DNA of 26,937 bases from IMG/VR virus record IMGVR_UViG_3300005915_000093, positions 1-26,937 of that record. The stretch is one strand, 5' to 3'. Each line of letters starts with the position of its first letter. Position 1 is the first letter of the stretch. This document shows positions 22,352-26,937 of this stretch, one piece after another. This stretch comes from a virus. A program made the position numbers and the translations under genes. Under the pieces are notes generated by a model. The model was not told the DNA's origin, searched no databases, and was given only the letters and a program-made list of their open reading frames with translations.

Positions 22352-23461
22352 ATGCAGAAGAACCAATTCTATGGAAGTGTTGGTGGTAGTATTCCTAAGG
22401 TTAGCTCTGGTGGAGCGCCCTCAACTACCGATGTTTATAAGGTAGAGGTCACTAAGGCTGGCCCATCTGGTACGGCTGAAATTACCGTAACAAACACTGC
22501 TGGGACTGATAACCTAGCGGCTAATACTATAGCCACTGGGGTTGCAGAAGCCCTAGGTACCAAGAGTGGTACTTTTACGGCCGTCTTTGAGTATCTTCAC
22601 CTAGGGGACTTTTGGACTATCCAACAGTATGCCACTGGTGAGATTGAAGAGCCTATAGCTGGTACTGGTAATTATCGTGGTACAGTAATACCTATTTCCG
22701 TAAATGAAAGTGGCGAGCTTGTAGTATCTGCTGAGCTAGAAGTTGGCGATATCGAAATCGGTGCCGTAGAGCTTAAGAATGCCGCTACAGATGATAGGTG
22801 TCTTATAGGTGATGCTAATACAGCCCGTGCCGCAACTGACCATGTGCTTGTTGTACAGGGTTTGGACGCTGCTGGCAATGTATTGGATACTGCTTCTTTA
22901 GCCCTTGAATCTGGTGGTAACCTCGATACCATAGCTGGCGATACTACCTCTATAGACGGCAAGATTACTGCATGTGATACCGGCTCTATTGCGGGTACGG
23001 TGACGGCGAATGCAGGAACGGGCCTCGACCAGATAGAGACCAAACTCAACACCTCTAACGGTCATCTATCCACTATAGCCGGTAGTGTCTCTGGTACGGA
23101 GATGCAGGTTGATGTAGTAAGTTCTAGCCTTGACTCCAAGATTCCAGCCCCCATGACGGCTGGTAATGCCTTTGCACAGCTTGATGCTCCGGGTTCCAGC
23201 TCTTCCTACTCCTGTGGAAGCGTGTACACTGTGCATGTTCTTCAGGTTGTGGTAGCGACTATCAACACGGACGTTGAGGTCTTCCTTGAGGGGTCCATTG
23301 ATGATACTGACTGGTACACCTTGGGGAATGCCACCTACACCACCGATGGCGTAAAGCACATTACTGTTTCTGATGCCGGTGCCCTTTACACAAGGATTCG
23401 CTTGGGTTCTGAGCATGGTGGTACTGACGTTACTATAGACGGTACCTATGTTGGTAAATAA
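22352..23461 (+). CDS. Accessory virion structural protein (fibre-like, putative)
   Basis: I chose ATG 22352 because GGTGG lies six bases before it; the frame is open from ATG 22328 (eight more residues, weak ribosome-binding site). The 369-residue protein is Gly/Thr/Ala-rich and beta-rich. The first 110 residues (TDVYKVEVTKAGPSGTAEITV, GTFTAVFEYLHLGDFWTIQQY) form one module. A repetitive middle (GDIEIGAVELKN, DTIAGDTTSIDGKITA, SIAGTVTA) is fibre-like, and the end (EVFLEGSIDDTDWYTLGNATY) looks like a discoidin-type or binding domain. Such proteins are common virion fibres or decoration proteins. It has its own late promoter. Confidence 0.65.
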   Translation: MQKNQFYGSVGGSIPKVSSGGAPSTTDVYKVEVTKAGPSGTAEITVTNTAGTDNLAANTIATGVAEALGTKSGTFTAVFEYLHLGDFWTIQQYATGEIEEPIAGTGNYRGTVIPISVNESGELVVSAELEVGDIEIGAVELKNAATDDRCLIGDANTARAATDHVLVVQGLDAAGNVLDTASLALESGGNLDTIAGDTTSIDGKITACDTGSIAGTVTANAGTGLDQIETKLNTSNGHLSTIAGSVSGTEMQVDVVSSSLDSKIPAPMTAGNAFAQLDAPGSSSSYSCGSVYTVHVLQVVVATINTDVEVFLEGSIDDTDWYTLGNATYTTDGVKHITVSDAGALYTRIRLGSEHGGTDVTIDGTYVGK

Positions 23462-23536
23462 CTGAGGTAATAGCCATGAAGTGTGGGTCTGTGGACCTTC
23501 GTCACATCCTCTAACGAGCATGGCATTGCCCTTCCC

Positions 23537-23560
23537 GACTATAACAATATCGTTGTAGTC
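23537..23560 (+). other. Stem-loop between the two accessory structural genes
   Basis: GACTATAAC (23537-23545) pairs with GTTGTAGTC (23552-23560), nine pairs including one G-U, around a six-base loop, 26 bases before the next ATG. No T-run follows. It may be an RNA-processing or stabilising element in the 125-base gap between the genes. Confidence 0.45.
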
Positions 23561-23586
23561 AAACAATTAGACGTGAGGAGTCTAAA

Positions 23587-24012
23587 ATGAGTGTATGGTA
23601 CGGTTCAAACAAGCCCAAGACCACGGTGAAAATCGCGGCAATGGATGCTACGGCTGCAACCAATGCATCTGATATCTTGTCAACACTTCCGGGGCTTACT
23701 GTAAACGGTGGGGTAATTGCGGATGCCGCAGCTATTCCTGCCAATACTTCGGCCCAGTATCAGATTATCACTGCGGCTGCTGAGACTAACTCCTTGGCAA
23801 TACCAGCCACAAGGGGACTGGTTATTTCCTTGATGTGTGAAGTCTATGCAGTTGGTGATAGGGTTGTTACGGTTGCGAGTGCCATTAATCAGGCTACTAA
23901 CACCACTATGACCTTCGGTGCTGTGGGTGACTGGATTACCCTAGTGTCAATCGACATCGGTGGAGTTTTGTATTGGCGGATTTTAGCCAATGACGGCGTA
24001 GCCCTGACCTAA
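23587..24012 (+). CDS. Small virion surface protein (putative, 141 aa)
   Basis: GTGAGGAG lies before ATG 23587. The Ala/Thr-rich protein has alternating beta-strands and ends in a pattern (TMTFGAVGDWITLVSIDIGGVLYWRILANDGVALT) that I associate with C-terminal, trimer-forming domains of phage fibre or decoration proteins. Cysteine is almost absent. It follows the fibre-like protein under the same late promoter and is followed by a strong terminator at 24020-24045. It could decorate the head or tail. I cannot assign a family name. Confidence 0.65.
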   Translation: MSVWYGSNKPKTTVKIAAMDATAATNASDILSTLPGLTVNGGVIADAAAIPANTSAQYQIITAAAETNSLAIPATRGLVISLMCEVYAVGDRVVTVASAINQATNTTMTFGAVGDWITLVSIDIGGVLYWRILANDGVALT

Positions 24013-24019
24013 ACCGACC

Positions 24020-24045
24020 GAGGGGCTGGCTTCGGCTGGCCCCTC
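24020..24045 (+). terminator. UUCG-capped terminator after the accessory structural genes
   Basis: GAGGGGCTGGC-TTCG-GCTGGCCCCTC gives an 11-base stem (two G-U pairs) with a UUCG loop, followed by CTTCTTTAAG. It separates the structural genes from the lysis genes. The weak T-tract suggests partial read-through into the amidase gene. Confidence 0.7.
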
Positions 24046-24062
24046 CTTCTTTAAGGAGATGT

Positions 24063-24569
24063 ATGCGGTCGATAGACCTGTTAGTAATACATCATAGTGA
24101 AACCCTTGGGGGGAATATTGACTTCCTAAGATATTGCCATGTAACGCCTCCCCCTAAAGGTAATGGGTGGATGGACGTGGGATATCATTACACAATAGCC
24201 AATGGTAAAAAGCATTATGCTTGGGAAGCCGCTGGGGATGGTTATGTTGAAGAGGGTAGGCCAGAGAAGAATGTAGGCGCACACGCAAGGGGTTTTAACG
24301 AGCATTCTATAGGGATATGCCTTATAGGAGACTTTGAAAACACATACCCTACTAATCTTCAGTTAGCATCGTTGGTAGAGCTTCTTATTAAGCTTTGTCT
24401 AAAGTACGACATAGACCCGATGAAGGGCATTAGAACCCACGGTGAGTTAATGGAGACCAAATGCCCCGGCAAGAACCTACAACACCTTATACCTACCGTA
24501 AGGCAAGCCGTGCGTCTTAGGATAGCCCACCAGAAACGGATTAATAAGGCCATCGAAGGCTTAGGATAG
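24063..24569 (+). CDS. N-acetylmuramoyl-L-alanine amidase (T7 lysozyme-like endolysin)
   Basis: This enzyme cuts the bond between MurNAc and L-Ala of peptidoglycan to lyse the cell. It is a single amidase_2 domain of 168 residues with the expected zinc ligands and catalytic residues: H10/H11 (VIHHSET), Y41 (DVGYHYTI), H126 (RTHGE) and K133-C134 (TKCPG). GAHARGFNEHSIGICLIGDF is the conserved core strand. There is no signal peptide, so it needs a holin to reach the wall. AAGGAG precedes ATG 24063. The lysis-region genes follow under late promoter 4. Confidence 0.93.
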   Translation: MRSIDLLVIHHSETLGGNIDFLRYCHVTPPPKGNGWMDVGYHYTIANGKKHYAWEAAGDGYVEEGRPEKNVGAHARGFNEHSIGICLIGDFENTYPTNLQLASLVELLIKLCLKYDIDPMKGIRTHGELMETKCPGKNLQHLIPTVRQAVRLRIAHQKRINKAIEGLG

Positions 24570-24572
24570 CAA

Positions 24573-24603
24573 GGAACATCTTAAGGCAAAAATGGCTTGT
24601 ATA
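24573..24603 (+). promoter_or_regulatory. Late ECF-type promoter 4, GGAAC-N15-TGGCTTGTATA
   Basis: GGAAC at 24573-24577, 15 bases, then TGGCTTGTATA at 24593-24603 (one mismatch to sites 1 and 2). It begins four bases after the amidase stop and would drive the small genes and membrane protein that follow. Confidence 0.75.
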
Positions 24604-24620
24604 TAGTATCCCCCCAAGTA

Positions 24621-24639
24621 GCCCGCAAGGGCAGTTTTT
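24621..24639 (+). terminator. Small GCAA-loop hairpin with T-run, attenuator candidate
   Basis: GCCC-GCAA-GGGC (24621-24632) followed by AGTTTTTG lies about 20 bases after the box of late promoter 4. It has the form of a weak intrinsic terminator, which could make expression of the downstream genes partly regulated. The four-pair stem is short, so read-through is expected. Confidence 0.4.
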
Positions 24640-24657
24640 GTCTGAAAGAGAGATACT

Positions 24658-24792
24658 ATGGAGCAAGCTAAGGCAGAGGACCGACAGGACTACAAAAAAA
24701 CTAACAGGTGCCCCGACTGTGGCGGTCCCATTAAGCGAGAGGGTGGTTGCATGTCGTGTGCTTACGAATGTGGCTGGTGCTTATGCGGGTAA
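24658..24792 (+). CDS. 44-residue zinc-ribbon protein resembling the ribonucleotide reductase tail
   Basis: The frame ATG GAG CAA ... TAA has GAGAG before it and encodes 44 residues. The C-terminal half is cysteine-rich: C18-P-D-C21, C31-M-S-C34, C38-G-W-C41-L-C43. The pattern CPDCGGPIKREGGC...CGW matches the zinc-binding end of class II ribonucleotide reductases (CP.CG.......GC..C..CGW.). Ribbons with two CxxC pairs bind one zinc and mediate protein or redox contacts. Whether this small protein works with a host reductase or binds nucleic acid is unknown. The next frame begins ten bases before this stop. Confidence 0.7.
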   Translation: MEQAKAEDRQDYKKTNRCPDCGGPIKREGGCMSCAYECGWCLCG

Positions 24793-25028
24793 AGGCCATC
24801 AAGTGCTTAGTGTACAGCAGGGTAGTCGGCTATTTTACTCCCGTAAACAACTGGCACAGGGGAAAGAGGGCGGAGTTTAATGACAGAGAACTTCATTCGC
24901 AAGGGAAAGACCTATCTGATAGTGGTTTTAATGCTAGTAACAGTAGTGATGTTGAGGTGCCTGTGCGAGAAGAACCAGCCATCATCGGAGGGTTTGGTAG
25001 AATCCATTACGTCGCTAGTGCAGAATGA
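24783..25028 (+). CDS. Small protein with class III ribonucleotide reductase (NrdD) C-terminal motif
   Basis: From ATG 24783 the frame encodes 81 residues. Residues 9-35 (LVYSRVVGYFTPVNNW, then HRGKRAEFNDR) match the end of anaerobic ribonucleotide reductase NrdD, where (Y/R)(S/R)RV.GY.....NW..GK..EF..R carries the glycine that becomes a glycyl radical; G16 would be that glycine. The rest is Ser/Asn-rich and acidic. The start has no clear ribosome-binding site and overlaps the zinc-ribbon stop, so coupling or a -1 frameshift is possible. Its 3' half overlaps the next gene in another frame by 149 bases. Confidence 0.65.
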   Translation: MRVKAIKCLVYSRVVGYFTPVNNWHRGKRAEFNDRELHSQGKDLSDSGFNASNSSDVEVPVREEPAIIGGFGRIHYVASAE

Positions 25029-25536
25029 CTTTACTCCCGCTGAAATAATAGACCATCCAATCATACCAGACAGTGTTGACATACCCAATGAAGATATAAT
25101 CGAAGCCACCCTTACGGGGCATGGCCATGTATCTGTATGTGATACGGTATTGCCAGTCTTAGTAGAGTATGTAAAGCCTTTAGACACCACTCCGTTCGTT
25201 AAAGTAACCGTGGGGGATTCGACGGTAGTATTTGAAGAGCTTAAGTATTACGACTCTCAGGAAGGGCTATTAGAAGCCCCTCACTGGCGCGTAGGTATTG
25301 GGGCGTGTCTTATACACGAAACCATAGAACCTTCGCTCACGGGGCTGTATTACCCCTTAAAAACAGGCTCAGTATCTATAGGGATTGGTGTGGGTGTTGG
25401 CAATGCTTGGGTAGCCCCCATGATAAGGGTAGCACATGACATTACTAAACACTCCCATGTTGGAGCAGGTATAGGCCATCGGTTCTTCGAGGATGAGGGG
25501 TTGCACATAGAGGCAGGCATTGAGTTCGACCTATAA
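24880..25536 (+). CDS. Membrane-anchored protein in the lysis region (218 aa)
   Basis: A GGAG sequence lies four bases before ATG 24880, in TTTAATG. A basic N-terminus (FIRKGK) leads into one transmembrane helix (residues 12-27, YLIVVLMLVTVVML), followed by an outside or periplasmic part with a linker (about 30-85) and a glycine-rich beta region (WRVGIGACLIHE, VSIGIGVGVGNAWVAPMIRVAHD, GAGIGHRFFEDEGLHIEAGIEFDL). The end resembles a short beta-barrel or beta-sheet hairpin. Location after the endolysin and the single anchor suggest a spanin-like or lysis-accessory role, but no lipobox or coiled coil is visible. Confidence 0.75.
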   Translation: MTENFIRKGKTYLIVVLMLVTVVMLRCLCEKNQPSSEGLVESITSLVQNDFTPAEIIDHPIIPDSVDIPNEDIIEATLTGHGHVSVCDTVLPVLVEYVKPLDTTPFVKVTVGDSTVVFEELKYYDSQEGLLEAPHWRVGIGACLIHETIEPSLTGLYYPLKTGSVSIGIGVGVGNAWVAPMIRVAHDITKHSHVGAGIGHRFFEDEGLHIEAGIEFDL

Positions 25537-25572
25537 GACAGGCATCACCCCTGTAATAGGCTAAACAAACAG

Positions 25573-25610
25573 AAAAGGGGTCTAGGAAGCTCGTAACTCC
25601 CCGGACCCCT
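25573..25610 (-). terminator. Terminator for the leftward gene cluster at 25630-26937
   Basis: On the minus strand AGGGGTC (25610-25604) pairs with GACCCCT (25582-25576), followed by TTTTCTGTTT. It is 20 bases beyond the stop of the 25630 gene and should end transcription of the leftward cluster. On the plus strand the same stem lacks a T-run. Confidence 0.65.
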
Positions 25611-25629
25611 ACTTCTATATACCCCGAAA

Positions 25630-25851
25630 CTAACTTGGCGTTGTAGGCCCCTCTATGGGGCTTTTTTGACAGGCTTCAAGCAATGCGTCTGCCCACGTCC
25701 ACCCCTTGCCCATAACAACAAGGATATTTCCATCAAGCTTCCCCACTATCCTATCGTAGAACTTGCCCTCTACTGTAGTGGAGAATATCAGTCCCTTACC
25801 AAGTAGGGCTTCCCCAAGTAGCTTGGCTTCGTCTTTAGTCAAATCATCCAT
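25630..25851 (-). CDS. Small protein of unknown function (73 aa)
   Basis: AGGAATAG precedes the ATG at 25851. The protein has an acidic helical start (DDLTKDEAKLLGEALLGKG), a beta-like middle (FSTTVEGKFYDRIVGKLDGNILVVMGKG) and one cysteine near the end. I recognise no family. The end of its coding region overlaps the rightward terminator at 25647-25667, so its final residues (CQKSPIEGPTTPS) are partly shaped by that stem. It is the last gene of the leftward cluster headed by the sigma factor. Confidence 0.65.
   Translation of the reverse strand: MDDLTKDEAKLLGEALLGKGLIFSTTVEGKFYDRIVGKLDGNILVVMGKGWTWADALLEACQKSPIEGPTTPS
25647..25667 (+). terminator. Intrinsic terminator of the rightward late genes
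   Basis: GCCCC (25647-25651) and GGGGC (25657-25661) form a compact stem with a five-base loop, followed by six T residues (25662-25667). It ends rightward transcription after the membrane-protein gene and lies inside the 3' end of the minus-strand gene at 25630. Confidence 0.8.
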
Positions 25852-25853
25852 AG

Positions 25854-26081
25854 CTATTCCTGTATCCCTGTTGTTGGCACATCTATGCCACCAAACATAG
25901 GCACTGAGGCCAATATACTTATTCCAGTAGAAAAGCTAGTAGGGTCATCACCATCTTCCTTAAGAACCGATACATTCATAACCGTAGTACCATATGTGTT
26001 CTCATATGTGTTAATAAGGTGGAACAGCTTCAGTTCGAGGTTCCTTGCTGCCTTAATGTTGGGGTGGTCTAATCTTCCCAT
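25854..26081 (-). CDS. Small protein of unknown function (75 aa)
   Basis: The ATG at 26081 has AAGG about eight bases upstream, and the gene ends two bases before the next start region at 25851. The N-terminal half is helical (KAARNLELKLFHLINTYENTYG) and the C-terminal half beta-rich (VMNVSVLKEDGD, SFSTGISILASVP). The pattern is compatible with a small regulatory or anti-host protein, but no family is recognised. Confidence 0.65.
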   Translation of the reverse strand: MGRLDHPNIKAARNLELKLFHLINTYENTYGTTVMNVSVLKEDGDDPTSFSTGISILASVPMFGGIDVPTTGIQE

Positions 26082-26084
26082 CTT

Positions 26085-26192
26085 CTACGCCTTCCAAGCT
26101 AGGGTTAAATTAAGCCATACAATCCTGAAATAGTCTTCCAGACCTTCCGCCACCTGCGGCCACAGGGGTATAAATATAGCTATCAGGCTATT
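26085..26192 (-). CDS. Tiny hydrophobic protein (36 aa), possible gene
   Basis: An ATG at 26192 overlaps the stop of the 26188 gene (ATGAATAG) and the frame ends three bases before the next gene at 26081. The 36 residues are hydrophobic and Trp-rich (MNSLIAIFIPLWPQV, RIVWLNLTLAW), so it may be a small membrane peptide. It exactly fills the gap between two genes, with GGGTGG nearby as a weak ribosome-binding site. Filling the gap so precisely supports it, but it is too short to be sure. Confidence 0.45.
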   Translation of the reverse strand, partial: NSLIAIFIPLWPQVAEGLEDYFRIVWLNLTLAWKA

Positions 26193-26358
26193 CATCGTCA
26201 CCACCCATGGCTTCAGCCAACGAACTGAGGATGCAGTCCTTGCACGGCCTGTCTTCCTCACACATACCATCATATCTACACGGAGCCTTGTCAAGCATGA
26301 GCCTTCTGCCCTTTGGGTCTGATGTACGCTGAATTGCGTCCAGTAGCTTCTTATGCAT
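26188..26358 (-). CDS. Small cysteine-cluster protein (56 aa)
   Basis: I chose ATG 26358 over the longer open frame because it overlaps the previous stop (GATGCATAA) and has GGGG about eight bases upstream. The 56 residues carry C27, C33, C39 and C42 (PCRYDGMCEEDRPCKDC), a spacing able to bind zinc, followed by an acidic tail (EAMGGDDE). Small zinc-binding proteins in early phage clusters often bind host transcription or nucleic-acid proteins. Standing two genes below the sigma factor, it is a candidate regulator, which is inference. Confidence 0.6.
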   Translation of the reverse strand: MHKKLLDAIQRTSDPKGRRLMLDKAPCRYDGMCEEDRPCKDCILSSLAEAMGGDDE

Positions 26359-26581
26359 CAGGGTTTCCCCTTTTCTTACTGACCCCCAAGGACCAAGCTT
26401 TCTTGTGTAAATATGCCTTCGGATAATTCTTGCCTTGCCTTTCAAAGTATGCTAGGATATCTTCAATAGGTGCCTTGCCATAGTAACGCCGCATCACGGC
26501 ATCAAACTTAGGCTCCCATTCCGTGCTGGTCTTTTTCTTTTCCGCAACCTCAAGTTCGTCTATTATCATATCTTCACACAT
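26351..26581 (-). CDS. Small SANT/Myb-like helix-turn-helix protein (76 aa)
   Basis: After an acidic N-terminus, residues 22-67 (WEPKFDAVMRRYYGKAPIED, ILAYFERQG, YLHKKAWSLGVSKKRG) fit a SANT/Myb-like three-helix DNA-binding fold: W near the start, a hydrophobic core and a basic KKAWSLGV end helix. Many phage small proteins have this form. It starts at ATG 26581 with GAGG seven bases before it, three bases after the sigma factor's stop, so the two should be translated together. It could modify the sigma factor's target choice or act alone as a DNA-binding regulator. Confidence 0.65.
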   Translation of the reverse strand: MCEDMIIDELEVAEKKKTSTEWEPKFDAVMRRYYGKAPIEDILAYFERQGKNYPKAYLHKKAWSLGVSKKRGNPDA

Positions 26582-26583
26582 GA

Positions 26584-26937
26584 TTAAACCTCTATCCCTA
26601 TGTTGTTAATGGAGTCCTCAAGCAAGGCTCTCGCTCTGAATATCCTCGACCTAACCGTGCCTTCTGGTATCCCTTGCTTTTTAGCTATCTCTGCATCGGG
26701 ATAACCGTCTATACGTAGAAGCATTGTCTCTCTAAATACTATTGGAAGGCTTTCAACAGCATCATAGATAGCCTCTACCATATCATTTTCGCCATGGACA
26801 TCTGCGGGGTCTATTGCGGAGGGGTCTTCGATGTCATCATTACCATACGGGGTGCGCCAAATTGGCACACTCTTGCCTAGAACCCTGTCCCCTCTCCGGT
26901 CTTTAAGGTGGGCATTTTTCATTATAACGAACAGCCA
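26584..26937 (-). CDS. ECF-type RNA polymerase sigma factor, N-terminus beyond the window edge
   Basis: ECF sigma factors direct RNA polymerase to promoters with a GGAAC-like -35 box. The visible 117 residues run to the right edge with no stop, so the start lies outside; the ATG at 26922 has no ribosome-binding site and is not the true start. Right at the edge, WLFVIMKNAHLKDRRGDR matches the end of region 2 (W.f...rN...d..R). After an acidic linker, region 4 is clear: LPIVFRETMLLRIDGYPDAE, then IAKKQGIPEGTVRSRIFRAR, with GTVRSRIFRAR as the DNA-reading helix. Five promoter sites in this window fit it. It leads the leftward cluster. Confidence 0.88.
   Translation of the reverse strand, partial: WLFVIMKNAHLKDRRGDRVLGKSVPIWRTPYGNDDIEDPSAIDPADVHGENDMVEAIYDAVESLPIVFRETMLLRIDGYPDAEIAKKQGIPEGTVRSRIFRARALLEDSINNIGIEV

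Noticed and set aside
24638-24880. An 80-residue frame in the third reading frame across the zinc-ribbon and NrdD-like genes
   Set aside because: It needs a TTG start without a ribosome-binding site, and the two other frames both show clear protein motifs.
1-26937. CRISPR array, insertion sequence, rRNA or integrase
   Set aside because: No regularly spaced repeats, transposase or integrase motifs, or rRNA-like stretches were found.

Overview
The window is most of the late region of a tailed double-stranded DNA phage or prophage (class Caudoviricetes). Gene starts carry strong Shine-Dalgarno sequences, many genes overlap by a few bases, and coding density is high. The head genes follow the Mu/B3-like plan: a portal fused to a MuF domain, a protease-scaffold, then gp36-, gpG- and gp37-like connectors. 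The tail genes (tube, small chaperone-like protein, 610-residue tape measure, no sheath) suggest a long non-contractile tail. The host cannot be named from the sequence. A lipobox protein and a T7-lysozyme-like amidase fit a Gram-negative host but do not prove it.

Layout. (1) Bases 1-2170, mostly minus strand: a late-type promoter reading off the left edge, three small unknown genes, a Rad52/Sak-like annealing protein and a PD-(D/E)XK-like protein, read from a sigma70-like promoter at 2143-2170. (2) Bases 2072-2650, non-coding: stem-loops, a rightward sigma70-like promoter with dyad repeats at its start point, a helix-turn-helix remnant and a late promoter. (3) Bases 2651-6342, plus strand: a small basic protein, a lipoprotein, a chimeric gene built on a piece of the portal gene, a VRR-NUC nuclease and both terminase subunits. 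(4) Bases 6478-6968: two small membrane proteins. (5) Bases 6972-22236: head, connector and tail genes. (6) Bases 22352-24012: two accessory structural proteins. (7) Bases 24063-25536: amidase, two tiny ribonucleotide-reductase-like proteins and a membrane protein. (8) Bases 25630-26937, minus strand: small genes led by an ECF-type sigma factor cut by the window edge.

How it works together. The main discovery is a likely phage-owned transcription system. Five intergenic sites share GGAAC, exactly 15 bases, then TGTCTTGTATA or a close variant. GGAAC is the classic -35 element of ECF sigma factors. The sites stand before the packaging operon, the membrane pair, the accessory structural genes and the lysis cassette, with one on the minus strand at the left edge. 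The ECF sigma factor at the right edge is the natural candidate to read them, while host-sigma70-like promoters at 2143-2170 and 2394-2422 would serve the early phase. Two further oddities are a gene grown from a duplicated, internally deleted piece of the portal gene (3233-3676), and overlapping mini-genes that look like the zinc-ribbon and glycyl-radical tails of ribonucleotide reductases (24658-25028).
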